Source: Imperialibacter roseus (GTDB lineage: Bacteria > Bacteroidota > Bacteroidia > Cytophagales > Cyclobacteriaceae). Taken from it: a stretch of DNA of 64,000 nt. Each line of letters opens with the position of its first letter. The stretch's first letter is position 1. Below the pieces are notes generated by a model. That model was given only the letters and a program-made list of their open reading frames with translations. It was not told where the DNA came from and ran no database searches. The DNA lies in contig NZ_CP136051.1 in the NCBI RefSeq assembly GCF_032999765.1, forward strand, positions 1,836,417 through 1,900,416, read 5' to 3'. The translations under genes were made by a program, and so were the position numbers. Shown here one piece after another: positions 1 through 7,192 of the stretch.

Positions 1-68
1 GCGTCTGATAGGGGTGTGGGAGTTTTATGCCGCTCCGTTTATGCTAAAAGTTAGCTGTTGTGATGCTT

Positions 69-365
69 TCACTGCGGCTGAATAGTTTTCACATTCAGAT
101 GTCCGCCCACAGCCCTAAGAACTTTTAGTATCGTTTCAAATTGAGGTTTTGATCCATGTGAGAGTGCCTTGTACAAACTAGGGCGACTCAAGCCTGTTTC
201 CGCAGCAATTTTTGACATTCCCTGAGCTTTTGCTACATGTCCAAGGGCGGCAATTATGTCCGATGTTTCGCCTTCCTCTAGTACGTTGTTTAGATATTCT
301 GCGATCATATCGTCGTCATCTAAATATTCGGCGATATCGAATTTTGTTGTCTTCATTTTCTTCAT
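69..365 (-). CDS. HigA/Xre-like antitoxin, orphan
   Basis: This is a small DNA-binding protein of the 'putative addiction module antidote' type, about 98 residues from the ATG at 365 (a second ATG at 356 is also possible). It begins with the family's usual opening, TKFDIAEYLDDDD, followed by an AEYL-NNVLEEG segment. The helix-turn-helix is GMSKIAAETGLSRPSLYKAL, and the end, TILKVLRAVGG, is typical. In intact modules the antitoxin binds and neutralises a RelE/HigB-type ribonuclease encoded just upstream and represses the shared promoter. Here the open frame continues upstream to 476 and fuses in frame with the first codons of a broken toxin gene. The antitoxin itself looks complete, so it may still be made and act as a repressor or as an anti-toxin against related modules elsewhere. 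Family assignment is firm; current function is inferred. Confidence 0.8.
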   Translation of the reverse strand: MKKMKTTKFDIAEYLDDDDMIAEYLNNVLEEGETSDIIAALGHVAKAQGMSKIAAETGLSRPSLYKALSHGSKPQFETILKVLRAVGGHLNVKTIQPQ

Positions 366-369
366 ATTC

Positions 370-476
370 CTAAAATGACTTTTTGTACTCTTCCCATAAT
401 TGCCGGGTTTTGCACGATTATCTTTTAGCTTCTTTAACCACTTGTCGAATTCGTTGGTCTTTTCCACAGAATACAT
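370..476 (-). pseudogene. RelE/HigB-type toxin remnant, internally deleted
   Basis: The ATG at 476 opens with MYSVEKTNEFDKWLKKLKD, which matches the start of HigB/RelE-family toxins of the 'addiction module killer' group. After about 24 residues the similarity stops. A different frame then reads TRQLWEEYKKSF and stops at 370-372, just before the antitoxin start, resembling a toxin C-terminal helix. About 107 nt remain where an intact gene of this family needs roughly 300, so about 190-200 nt of the middle, including the catalytic core, appear to be missing and the two ends are out of frame. The call rests on N-terminal similarity and on position directly upstream of the cognate antitoxin; the C-terminal assignment is weaker. 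Confidence 0.6.
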
Positions 477-930
477 ACGTAAATGTATTCACTTGGATAC
501 ACTTTTCCAATTGCTGCCAAATAGAAATGTTGAATGGGGTAAGGTACCTCACAACAAAAGAATACCGACCAATATTCTCTATTATCAGTACCATTCTTCC
601 ATATTATCTAACAATTGAAAAAGCCAGGAAACAGCTGCCATCATCAGGGGGACGTCTCGCTCGTTCCTCGCCATCGACTACACCTACACTTTGTTTCGGT
701 GGACAAGCATGACGTTGATGTGGTGAGGGAGGATGTGCTACTGAATGAGTTCTTCTACCTACATTTCGTTTCAGTCGGAACGTACGAAGCCGTGTGTGTA
801 AGGCGGCAGTCACCCTACTCTAATACGCCAGCACAGGAGCCATCCCCCCTGAGCCACTGTAACGCTGCCCCTACAAACATTTCCCACAAAATCGTAACTT
901 GGTTGGCGGGTACCCTTACGACCATCAACA
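477..930. other. Intergenic region, no gene recognised
   Basis: About 450 bp lie between the divergent antitoxin module and the cytochrome gene. Short open frames exist on both strands, but none resembles a known protein. An imperfect direct repeat (cores at 679-700 and 753-774, sharing CTACA-TTT-GTTTC) is visible. Promoters for both flanking units must lie here, but I could not assign boxes with confidence. Confidence 0.4.
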
Positions 931-1695
931 ATGAGTTCTATTACTGAGTCAACTTCCGAGGCAGTGTCACACCGAAGATGGGTAAAAGTCTCGCATTGGA
1001 TAGTAACAGTTAGCTTTCTGCTGCTGGCTTTTTCCGGCTTCGAGATACTCATGGTGCACCCAAGACTCTATTGGGGAGAAGTTGGCAACGAATTAACGCC
1101 GGCACTGCTGGAGCTACCCATTAGCCGGAACCATCAACGGGATACCTGGGAGGAAAGTAAGCCTTTCTTTGATTCGGATGAGTCGCCGGTTAGTGCCGCA
1201 CGTACGTCCGATGAGTTAATGTTTAACCAAAATGGATGGGGGCGAAGCCTTCATTTCCTGGCTGCCTGGCTGTTGATCGTGCCTGGAGTGATTTACCTGC
1301 TGATCGGGGTTTTTAGTGGCCATTTCCGAAACCATATCTGGCCAAAAAGAAAGGAGCTGACGGCTGCGTCGGTTTGGAGGGATGTGAAGGACCACCTGCG
1401 CATGCAGATTGCTCCGGCTACTGGTGGGCCTCACTATGGTTTACTACAGAAGCTCGCTTACATGATGGTTATATTTGTTGCCTTGCCCCTGGCAGTGGTC
1501 ACGGGCCTTACCATGTCGCCAGCCATCACTGCGGCTTATCCTTTCCTGCTAAAGGTGTTTGGCGGCTATCAGTCGGCCCGTACTATTCACTTTTTTACTT
1601 CGCTAACCCTTGAGTTGTTTCTGTTCATGCATTTGGCCATGATTATCAAAACTGGGTTTACACAGCAAATACGTTACATGACCCTGGGAAAGTGA
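931..1695 (+). CDS. Cytochrome b561-type membrane subunit
   Basis: A 254-residue integral membrane protein of the cytochrome b/b6 (Ni-Fe hydrogenase b-type, PF01292-like) family. It shows four main hydrophobic stretches: near residues 20-40 (after HRRWVKVSHW), 100-125, 175-200 and 220-245. Histidines suitable for b-heme ligation occur near the first helix (VSHW), in SLHFLAAW and in the last part (IHFFTSLTLELFLFMH). A roughly 60-residue soluble loop between helices 1 and 2 is typical of this subgroup. It stops one base before the next gene, a molybdopterin oxidoreductase. The two probably form a periplasm-facing redox complex, with this subunit passing electrons between the quinone pool and the Mo enzyme. 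Direction of electron flow and substrate are unknown. Confidence 0.8.
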   Translation: MSSITESTSEAVSHRRWVKVSHWIVTVSFLLLAFSGFEILMVHPRLYWGEVGNELTPALLELPISRNHQRDTWEESKPFFDSDESPVSAARTSDELMFNQNGWGRSLHFLAAWLLIVPGVIYLLIGVFSGHFRNHIWPKRKELTAASVWRDVKDHLRMQIAPATGGPHYGLLQKLAYMMVIFVALPLAVVTGLTMSPAITAAYPFLLKVFGGYQSARTIHFFTSLTLELFLFMHLAMIIKTGFTQQIRYMTLGK

Positions 1696-1696
1696 T

Positions 1697-2449
1697 ATGA
1701 GTAATATGAAAAGGAAAGACATCATTACCAGAAGAAAAGCCCTTGCAGTAAGCGCCTCCGCTCTGGGGGCTCTTTTGTTGCCTGGATGTTCCAAAACGTC
1801 GCCACCTACTTATGGCAGTCTGCTGCGCATGGGAGATGCGTTGACCTACAATGCCCAGCGAACCCTGTTACCGGGACAATCTCTGGCGAAAGAGTACAGC
1901 TTTGGCGAAATCTCATCGTTTCCAGCTACGGGCACTATCAATCCGGCTGATAGCTCAAAAGAATACTACAGCGAAGAGTATGAACGCCTCAAGAGCGGGC
2001 TATTTGCCAACTGGCGATTGTCGGTGGAGGGAAGTGTGACAAATGCTGGGCAGTACTCGTTGCAAGATCTTCAGCGGTTTGCTTCCCGCACGCAGATCAC
2101 CCGACACACGTGCGAAGAAGGGTGGACGGCTATTGGTGAATGGACTGGCGTACCGTTAAGCAGCGTGCTCGAACATGCAGGGATATTGCCAGGAGCCCGC
2201 TTCATTAACTTCTATTCTTATGACGGATGGGAGGACAGCATCGACATGCTGGATGCTTTCCATCCGCAGACGATTTTGGCTTATGGCATGAATGGAAAAG
2301 CCCTTTCAATTCCTCACGGAGCCCCGGTTCGCCTCAGAGTGGAAAAGCAGATTGGCTACAAAAGCATGAAGTACCTTCAGCGAATTGTGGTAACTGACGA
2401 GTTTGTCGATCCGGGCGACACCGGATGGGCCTGGTATGTGGGGATTTAG
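1697..2449 (+). CDS. Sulfite-oxidase-fold molybdopterin oxidoreductase
   Basis: A 250-residue protein with an N-terminal ITRRKALAVSASALGALL segment followed by LLPGC. This reads as a twin-arginine-like signal with a lipobox, so the protein is probably exported folded with its cofactor and lipid-anchored. The body matches the oxidoreductase molybdopterin-binding domain (PF00174; MsrP/YedY and sulfite oxidase relatives). The likely Mo-ligating cysteine is in RHTCEEGWTAIGEWTGVPL, followed by the family's FYSYDGW, LAYGMNGKALSIPHGAPVRL and IGYKSMKYL segments. It is translationally adjacent to the cytochrome b561 gene (1-nt gap), which replaces the MsrQ heme subunit seen in E. coli. The substrate could be an oxidised methionine, a sulfoxide or a similar small oxide; the sequence does not decide. 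Confidence 0.82.
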   Translation: MSNMKRKDIITRRKALAVSASALGALLLPGCSKTSPPTYGSLLRMGDALTYNAQRTLLPGQSLAKEYSFGEISSFPATGTINPADSSKEYYSEEYERLKSGLFANWRLSVEGSVTNAGQYSLQDLQRFASRTQITRHTCEEGWTAIGEWTGVPLSSVLEHAGILPGARFINFYSYDGWEDSIDMLDAFHPQTILAYGMNGKALSIPHGAPVRLRVEKQIGYKSMKYLQRIVVTDEFVDPGDTGWAWYVGI

Positions 2450-2885
2450 AATGACAGAGAAAGGGGCTGAACCAGTGAAACCCCATAACAACCGTCATTC
2501 CGAGGGAGTAAATCATTGAATTCGCAGAACCGATTCCAATACGACCGTGGGAATCTGTCGGATGATGCCAGTGGCCCAAAACGGCGTTTCTGCTAAACCC
2601 TGAGCTCAGCGGAGATGTGCCAGAAGCGTCTATTTCATGCCACGTCGTTACAAACAAGGGGGATTGTCAGAAACTAGGTCGATTAGGGAACTTGAGTTAT
2701 CCGATGATTTCTATTGGCGATTAATTGTAGCGGCGGGACGCCGATATAAGAAACCCACAAGGGAGACCCTTGCGGGATTGGGGTTAGCAGTAACGTGTCA
2801 GCTCATGACGCCGTCAATCCACAATCCATCCTCTGCAATCCCAAAATTTCACTACTTTCAAGCCTTCAACGCAAATCCGATTCCT
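2450..2885. other. Intergenic region with decayed repeat-like segments
   Basis: About 435 bp without a convincing gene. An open frame runs in phase into the next gene from 2637, but its sequence is unlike the family and precedes a clear export signal. The segment around 2500-2570 (CGTCATTCCGAGGGAG, and an imperfect inverted pair GATTCC/GGGAATC) resembles dispersed repeats common in Bacteroidota intergenic DNA. A perfect 6-bp hairpin with arms CAAGGG/CCCTTG lies at 2758-2772. Confidence 0.35.
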
Positions 2886-3887
2886 ATGTCCTCTAGCAGA
2901 AGAGATTTTATCCGCAAGTCTGCCCTTGGTGCAGGTGTATTAGGCGTTTCGTCACTGGCGGCATGTGCCAGTGAAGGTGAACAGAAGCAGGGTGCCGGGT
3001 CAGACCCGTCCACCACAGGCACAAAGCCCATCGTGATCGCTACCTGGGCGCATGGCATGCCCGCCAATGAAAAGGCCTGGGAGTTGCTGAGTCAGGGCGG
3101 TAGCAGCCTCGATGCGGTAGAGGCAGGGGTGCGGGTAGTGGAGTCAGATCCTGAGGTGCAGACGGTTGGCCTGGGTGGCTTTCCCGACAGGGATGGGGTG
3201 GTGTCGCTGGATGCCTGCATCATGGACTATGACAGCCGTTGTGGTTCTGTCGCTTTTTTGGAAGAGATAGAAAACCCGATTTCGGTAGCCCGCAAGGTGA
3301 TGGAGGAGACCCCCCATATCATGCTGGTAGGAGAGGGCGCTCAGCGTTTTGCGGTGGAGCAGGGATTTGAAAGGAAAAACCTTCTAACGGAAAAGTCGAA
3401 GGAGGCTTACGAGAAATGGCTGGAAACGGCAGAATACAAGCCAGTCATTAATATAGAAAACCACGATACCATCAGCATGCTGGCGCTGGATAGCCAGGGC
3501 CGACTAGCAGGCGCTTGCACCACCAGCGGGGCAGCCTGGAAAATGCACGGACGTATTGGCGACTCGCCTATCATCGGTGCTGGTCTCTTTCTGGATGGGG
3601 AAGTGGGTGGCGCTTGTGCTACCGGACTTGGGGAAGCGGTGATCAGAGTCGCTGGTAGCGCCATGGTAGTGGAGCTGATGCGCAATGGGATGAGTCCTGG
3701 TGATGCTTGCAAAGCTATTGTAGAGCGCATCGCCGCCAAGCATCCTTCAGTCGCCGACCTGCAGGTGGGCTTTCTGGCGCTGGATAAGTATGGTAATTAT
3801 GGTTCCTATGCGATACATAAAGGCTTCAACTTTGCCGTGTACAATAACAACGGCAATACGCTGATTGACGCAGTGAGTAAGTATTAA
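2886..3887 (+). CDS. Glycosylasparaginase (N4-GlcNAc-asparaginase), Tat lipoprotein
   Basis: A 333-residue Ntn-hydrolase that cleaves the GlcNAc-asparagine bond of N-glycan remnants. The start at 2886 is chosen because SSSRRDFIRKSALGAG is a clean twin-arginine motif followed by a hydrophobic stretch and a lipobox (SLAAC, Cys27). The beta-subunit would begin at the nucleophile Thr195 in ENHDTISML, which follows the HDT autocleavage motif of the Elizabethkingia enzyme. Downstream GACTTSGAAWK and GRIGDSPIIGAG, and then GGACATGLGEAVIR, are standard substrate-binding segments of the family. The upstream alpha part shows the expected LDAVEAGVRVVE and DRDGVVSLDACIMD segments. Length is normal for the family. 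It probably acts in the periplasm on glycoasparagine released from glycoproteins. No partner genes lie next to it. Confidence 0.92.
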   Translation: MSSSRRDFIRKSALGAGVLGVSSLAACASEGEQKQGAGSDPSTTGTKPIVIATWAHGMPANEKAWELLSQGGSSLDAVEAGVRVVESDPEVQTVGLGGFPDRDGVVSLDACIMDYDSRCGSVAFLEEIENPISVARKVMEETPHIMLVGEGAQRFAVEQGFERKNLLTEKSKEAYEKWLETAEYKPVINIENHDTISMLALDSQGRLAGACTTSGAAWKMHGRIGDSPIIGAGLFLDGEVGGACATGLGEAVIRVAGSAMVVELMRNGMSPGDACKAIVERIAAKHPSVADLQVGFLALDKYGNYGSYAIHKGFNFAVYNNNGNTLIDAVSKY

Positions 3888-3977
3888 TATCATTTGACTT
3901 GTTGATAAGGTAATTTACTGAGGTAATTTTCTATTAATCAGGCAACCTATTTTGGCACAAAAGTGTCGTTGCATAAG

Positions 3978-6188
3978 ATGAAACACATTATTTTTTTACT
4001 GGCTATTTGGATGACAGGGGCCAGCACATTCGCCAGACAAAATGACCACTCTATTGCCCGGAAGTGGAATGAAGTGCTGCTTGAGGCGGTGAGGAATGAC
4101 TTTGCCCGGCCTACTGTTCATGCCCGCAATCTTTTTCACATCTCCGCCGCCATGTACGATGCCTGGGCGGCCTATGATGAGAAGGCAGAGCTCTACTTTC
4201 TGGGGAGGTATCACGGAGACTTTTATTTTCCCTATGATGGTATCCAGGTGCCTGAAGACCGAAGGGCTGCTCAGGAGGAGGCTATTAGCTACGCAGCCTA
4301 CAGGCTTATTAGTCATCGTTTCGCCGTTTCTCCCGGTGCCCAGAATATTTTCCTGATCGCTTATCAGCAGATGCAGGAAAGAGGTTATTCGCTTTCGTTT
4401 ACATCCACCGACTACTCAACCGGCTCTCCGGCGGCGCTTGGTAATTATATAGCCGAAAAAGTGATTCAGTTTGGTTTGCAGGATGGCTCCAACGAAGCGA
4501 ATTTGTATGCCAATCAGTATTATACCCCCCTTAACGATAAGGCATTGAATCCATTGATGCCGGGAAATCCTAATTTGAAAGACCCCAATCGCTGGCAGTC
4601 GCTGGAGCTTGGTGCATTTATCGATCAGGGCGGTAACCCTATTCCCGGCACCACCATCCCGTTTTTGAGCCCTGAGTGGGGTGACGTCACTCCTTTTTCG
4701 ATGAATGCGCTTCATTATACACCACATAAGAGAGATGGTCATGAGTATTTGGTGTATCACGACCCGGGGCCACCCGTTTATTATGACGAGGATGATAAGG
4801 AGGCCATGGCTGCCTATGTCTGGACATTTAGTTTGGTGGCTGCCTGGTCGTCTCACCTCGATCCATCGGATGGCGTTATGTGGGACATTTCTCCCGCCTC
4901 CCTTGGCAACATAGATTACGCCGAGCTTCCTAAAAAGATCGAAGACTATCCGGCCTTCTATGATCTTTCCAACGGGGGAGATATTAGCAAGGGCTATGAT
5001 GTGAACCCAGTAACAGAGCAGCCTTACCAGCCTCAAATGGTGGCCAGGGGAGATTATACGAGGGTATTGGCGGAGTTCTGGGCCGATGGACCCAGCTCTG
5101 AAACACCACCGGGGCATTGGTTTGTGATTCTCAACTATGTAAACGATCATCCGCAACTGGTGAAGAAGTTCATGGGTCAGGGAGAGGTTTTGGACGACCT
5201 CGAATGGGATATCAAAGCCTATTTTATCCTTGGGGGCACCATGCACGATGTAGCCATTGCCGCCTGGAGTGTAAAAGGATACTACGATTATATCAGGCCT
5301 GTGTCTGCTATTCGCTGGTTGTCCGGCGTTGGCCAGTCCTCCGATCCCAAGCTGCCGAGGTATGATCCCGGTGGGTTTAAGTTGTATGACGGACTTATAG
5401 AGTCAGTCAAAGCTGGTGACCCTTTGGCCGGCCCGAACAGAGAAAATGTTGGCAAAATAAAATTGAAGGCGTGGAAGGGGCCCCAGTATGTATTCGATCC
5501 GGCCACGACCGACGCAGGTGTTGACTGGATCCTGGCGGACTACTGGTGGCCTTATCAGCGACCGTCGTTCGTTACGCCGCCCTTTGCAGGCTATGTTTCA
5601 GGGCATAGCACCTATTCAAGGGCCGCAGCTGAAGTACTGTCTCTGCTAACGGGCAGTGAATACTTTCCAGGTGGGATGGGTGAATTTGATGCCGAGAAAA
5701 ATGAGTTTCTGGTGTTTGAAGAAGGTCCAAGCGCCGATGTAGTGCTGCAGTGGGCCAGGTACCAGGATGCTTCCGACCAATGCAGCCTGTCTAGGATTTG
5801 GGGAGGCATTCACCCGCCTATGGATGATATTCGTGGGCGAATGATGGGGCATGAAATAGGAATTGATGCTTTTAACTTTGCCAACAGGTTTTTTGACGGT
5901 GTCACTACTGGCATGAAGGAGCACCAGCTGTTGAAAAGCCAGGTGACGGTGTACCCGAACCCTGTGCCGCAGGGAAACGCCCTGACGCTGTCATTTAACA
6001 ATCGTATGTCGCATGCTCGGGCTGAGCTTATTACCATGGAGGGGGCATCCGTCGCCGCCAGCGAGCTTTCGGCTGCATGGGCCGGGAAAACCCTCGATCT
6101 TGATGTTGCGGGTTTGAAGCCTGGGTTTTATCTGCTGCGCATCAATTCCGGCAACTCTTCGGAAATCCACAAGGTCATTATTGAGTAA
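3978..6188 (+). CDS. Vanadium haloperoxidase/PAP2-fold protein with T9SS tail
   Basis: About 736 residues from the ATG at 3978 (a GTG at 3963 is possible upstream); MKHIIFLLAIWMTGASTFA is a good Sec signal. The body has the vanadium chloroperoxidase/acid phosphatase arrangement: YYDYIRPVSAIRW near residues 432-445, GHSTYS near 541-546, and RIWGGIHPPMDD near 606-617. In the family these supply the basic residues, the Ser/His pair and the vanadate- or phosphate-linked His. The last 75 residues, starting YPNPVPQGN and ending in a beta-rich segment with GFYLLRI, form a type A Por sorting domain, so the protein should cross the outer membrane by T9SS and be released or attached at the surface. Whether it is a haloperoxidase or a phosphatase cannot be told from the sequence. 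Confidence 0.82.
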   Translation: MKHIIFLLAIWMTGASTFARQNDHSIARKWNEVLLEAVRNDFARPTVHARNLFHISAAMYDAWAAYDEKAELYFLGRYHGDFYFPYDGIQVPEDRRAAQEEAISYAAYRLISHRFAVSPGAQNIFLIAYQQMQERGYSLSFTSTDYSTGSPAALGNYIAEKVIQFGLQDGSNEANLYANQYYTPLNDKALNPLMPGNPNLKDPNRWQSLELGAFIDQGGNPIPGTTIPFLSPEWGDVTPFSMNALHYTPHKRDGHEYLVYHDPGPPVYYDEDDKEAMAAYVWTFSLVAAWSSHLDPSDGVMWDISPASLGNIDYAELPKKIEDYPAFYDLSNGGDISKGYDVNPVTEQPYQPQMVARGDYTRVLAEFWADGPSSETPPGHWFVILNYVNDHPQLVKKFMGQGEVLDDLEWDIKAYFILGGTMHDVAIAAWSVKGYYDYIRPVSAIRWLSGVGQSSDPKLPRYDPGGFKLYDGLIESVKAGDPLAGPNRENVGKIKLKAWKGPQYVFDPATTDAGVDWILADYWWPYQRPSFVTPPFAGYVSGHSTYSRAAAEVLSLLTGSEYFPGGMGEFDAEKNEFLVFEEGPSADVVLQWARYQDASDQCSLSRIWGGIHPPMDDIRGRMMGHEIGIDAFNFANRFFDGVTTGMKEHQLLKSQVTVYPNPVPQGNALTLSFNNRMSHARAELITMEGASVAASELSAAWAGKTLDLDVAGLKPGFYLLRINSGNSSEIHKVIIE

Positions 6189-6251
6189 GGCGGAGGGGTA
6201 GTTTGAGACCAATCTGCATTCTTGGGGGTTGAATGTTTGGTGTGTGGTCAA

Positions 6252-6320
6252 ATAAAAAAGCAAAACTGGTTCAATGCGTCTCGCCCGGCCGGGTTAGGCT
6301 TGGACCTTTTGCTTTTTTAT
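6252..6320. terminator. Bidirectional terminator between convergent genes
   Basis: A perfect 14-bp inverted repeat (ATAAAAAAGCAAAA at 6252-6265, its complement at 6307-6320) encloses a 41-nt loop that can pair further (GGTTCAA/TTGGACC and CCCGG/CCGGG). The A/T-rich arms give a run of U in both transcription directions. It sits between the end of the haloperoxidase gene and the end of the minus-strand lipid operon and probably ends both. Confidence 0.75.
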
Positions 6321-6387
6321 CACCAGTCGGGGTATTGCGGTTAAGGGTTAAGCCCCCGTATTTTACACTTGATCCGTAATTTGTCTT

Positions 6388-6921
6388 CTAGCTTTCCATC
6401 CAGGCCACAATGCCCAAATGGTGGTGGTGGCTGACACTTGCTGGTGTGGTGGTACCATCGTGTTTTATCGTCGGCAAACCTGCCGCATCCGATAACACTT
6501 GATAACCTGGACCCATTTCTCTTTGAAAGCAATCACGAAGTTCCTGAGATTGATTTGGCGTGTTCAGCATGAAGGTCTTCCATTTCACCGCTGCTATATT
6601 TGCCGTCGCCGCCACAGAGAAGATGCTGTCTTTTTTCAGGACGGAATAGCCGTTGATTTCATTCAGCCATTTCCCACGGTAGCGCAGCCTGTCACCCTCT
6701 GTTTCAGAATAAACTACTTCGATTTGCCTGGGAGAAAACGCCTTGTCTGATCTTTCGGCCTTAAATATTGCTTCTTTGGCAGCCCAGAGCAGCCAGTAGT
6801 TTGTTTCTTCGTCGGTGCCTTTCGGGCAATGGTCGTTGGGATGCGAAATAAACCTTATTTCTCTTCGGGAACGGGGTTTGAGAAGTTGGTCTGTCAGGTC
6901 AACAATGTCAACTCCAATCAA
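6388..6921 (-). CDS. 4'-phosphopantetheinyl transferase (AcpS/Sfp-like)
   Basis: A 177-residue protein that would load the 4'-phosphopantetheine arm of CoA onto a carrier-protein serine. It has the superfamily's GVDIVDL opening (Asp5) and the WAAKEAIFKA motif (Lys49, Glu50), which bind Mg2+ and CoA. The first half therefore matches AcpS; the C-terminal half is less conserved and ends with an SVSHHHHLGIVAWM segment typical of the family's last strand. Its start overlaps the stop of the acyl carrier protein gene by 4 nt, so it is the last gene of the lipid operon and probably dedicated to that carrier protein. The organism should have a separate housekeeping AcpS elsewhere (inference). Confidence 0.85.
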   Translation of the reverse strand: MIGVDIVDLTDQLLKPRSRREIRFISHPNDHCPKGTDEETNYWLLWAAKEAIFKAERSDKAFSPRQIEVVYSETEGDRLRYRGKWLNEINGYSVLKKDSIFSVAATANIAAVKWKTFMLNTPNQSQELRDCFQREMGPGYQVLSDAAGLPTIKHDGTTTPASVSHHHHLGIVAWMES

Positions 6922-7172
6922 TCCTTTTTCATTTTTTCCAGGATCACTTCAATGGCCTCACCAATCGTATTCATCTTGTTGATAGACTCATCGTCGATAG
7001 TGATATCGTACTTCTCCTCAATATCAAGCACGATATCCACCACGTGGGCAGAGTTAATTTTAAGATCACCAATGAGTTGTATTTCGTCGGAGAGGTTGTC
7101 CAGTAACTCTTTTTGAATCACGTAGGGTTCAATAACACCTTTGATTTCTGCTTTGATCTCATCTTTGGTCAT
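6918..7172 (-). CDS. Dedicated acyl carrier protein
   Basis: An 84-residue carrier protein. The start at 7172 (MTKDEIKAEI) is chosen over an upstream in-frame start that would overlap the preceding gene. The prosthetic-group serine is Ser41 in GDLKINSAHVVDIVLDIEEKY; helix 2 after it (VVDIVLDIEEKYDITI) is standard. The canonical DSL motif reads NSA here, a change seen in specialised rather than housekeeping carrier proteins, and the residue after Ser is Ala rather than Leu. It sits between the ketoacyl synthase and the phosphopantetheinyl transferase, overlapping the latter. It most likely carries the acyl chain elongated by the neighbouring enzymes and offers it to the serine palmitoyltransferase-like enzyme or to the N-acyltransferase of the same operon. 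Confidence 0.88.
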   Translation of the reverse strand: MTKDEIKAEIKGVIEPYVIQKELLDNLSDEIQLIGDLKINSAHVVDIVLDIEEKYDITIDDESINKMNTIGEAIEVILEKMKKD

Positions 7173-7192
7173 ACGGGTGGTTGGTAAGGTTT

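Noticed and set aside
615-947. Open frame of 110 residues with two LHFVSV segments
   Set aside because: No ATG start, overlaps the cytochrome gene, composition unlike a protein; the repeat is a DNA-level direct repeat.
2758-2772. CAAGGG/CCCTTG hairpin as a terminator
   Set aside because: Only 6 bp with a 3-nt loop, no T-run, and more than 300 bp from the preceding stop codon.
2637-2885. N-terminal extension of the glycosylasparaginase frame
   Set aside because: It would place 83 unrelated residues before a clean Tat signal and lipobox; the ATG at 2886 is a better start.
4416-5246. Long antisense open frame (276 residues) inside the haloperoxidase gene
   Set aside because: It lies wholly on the opposite strand of a well-supported gene and shows no recognisable domain.
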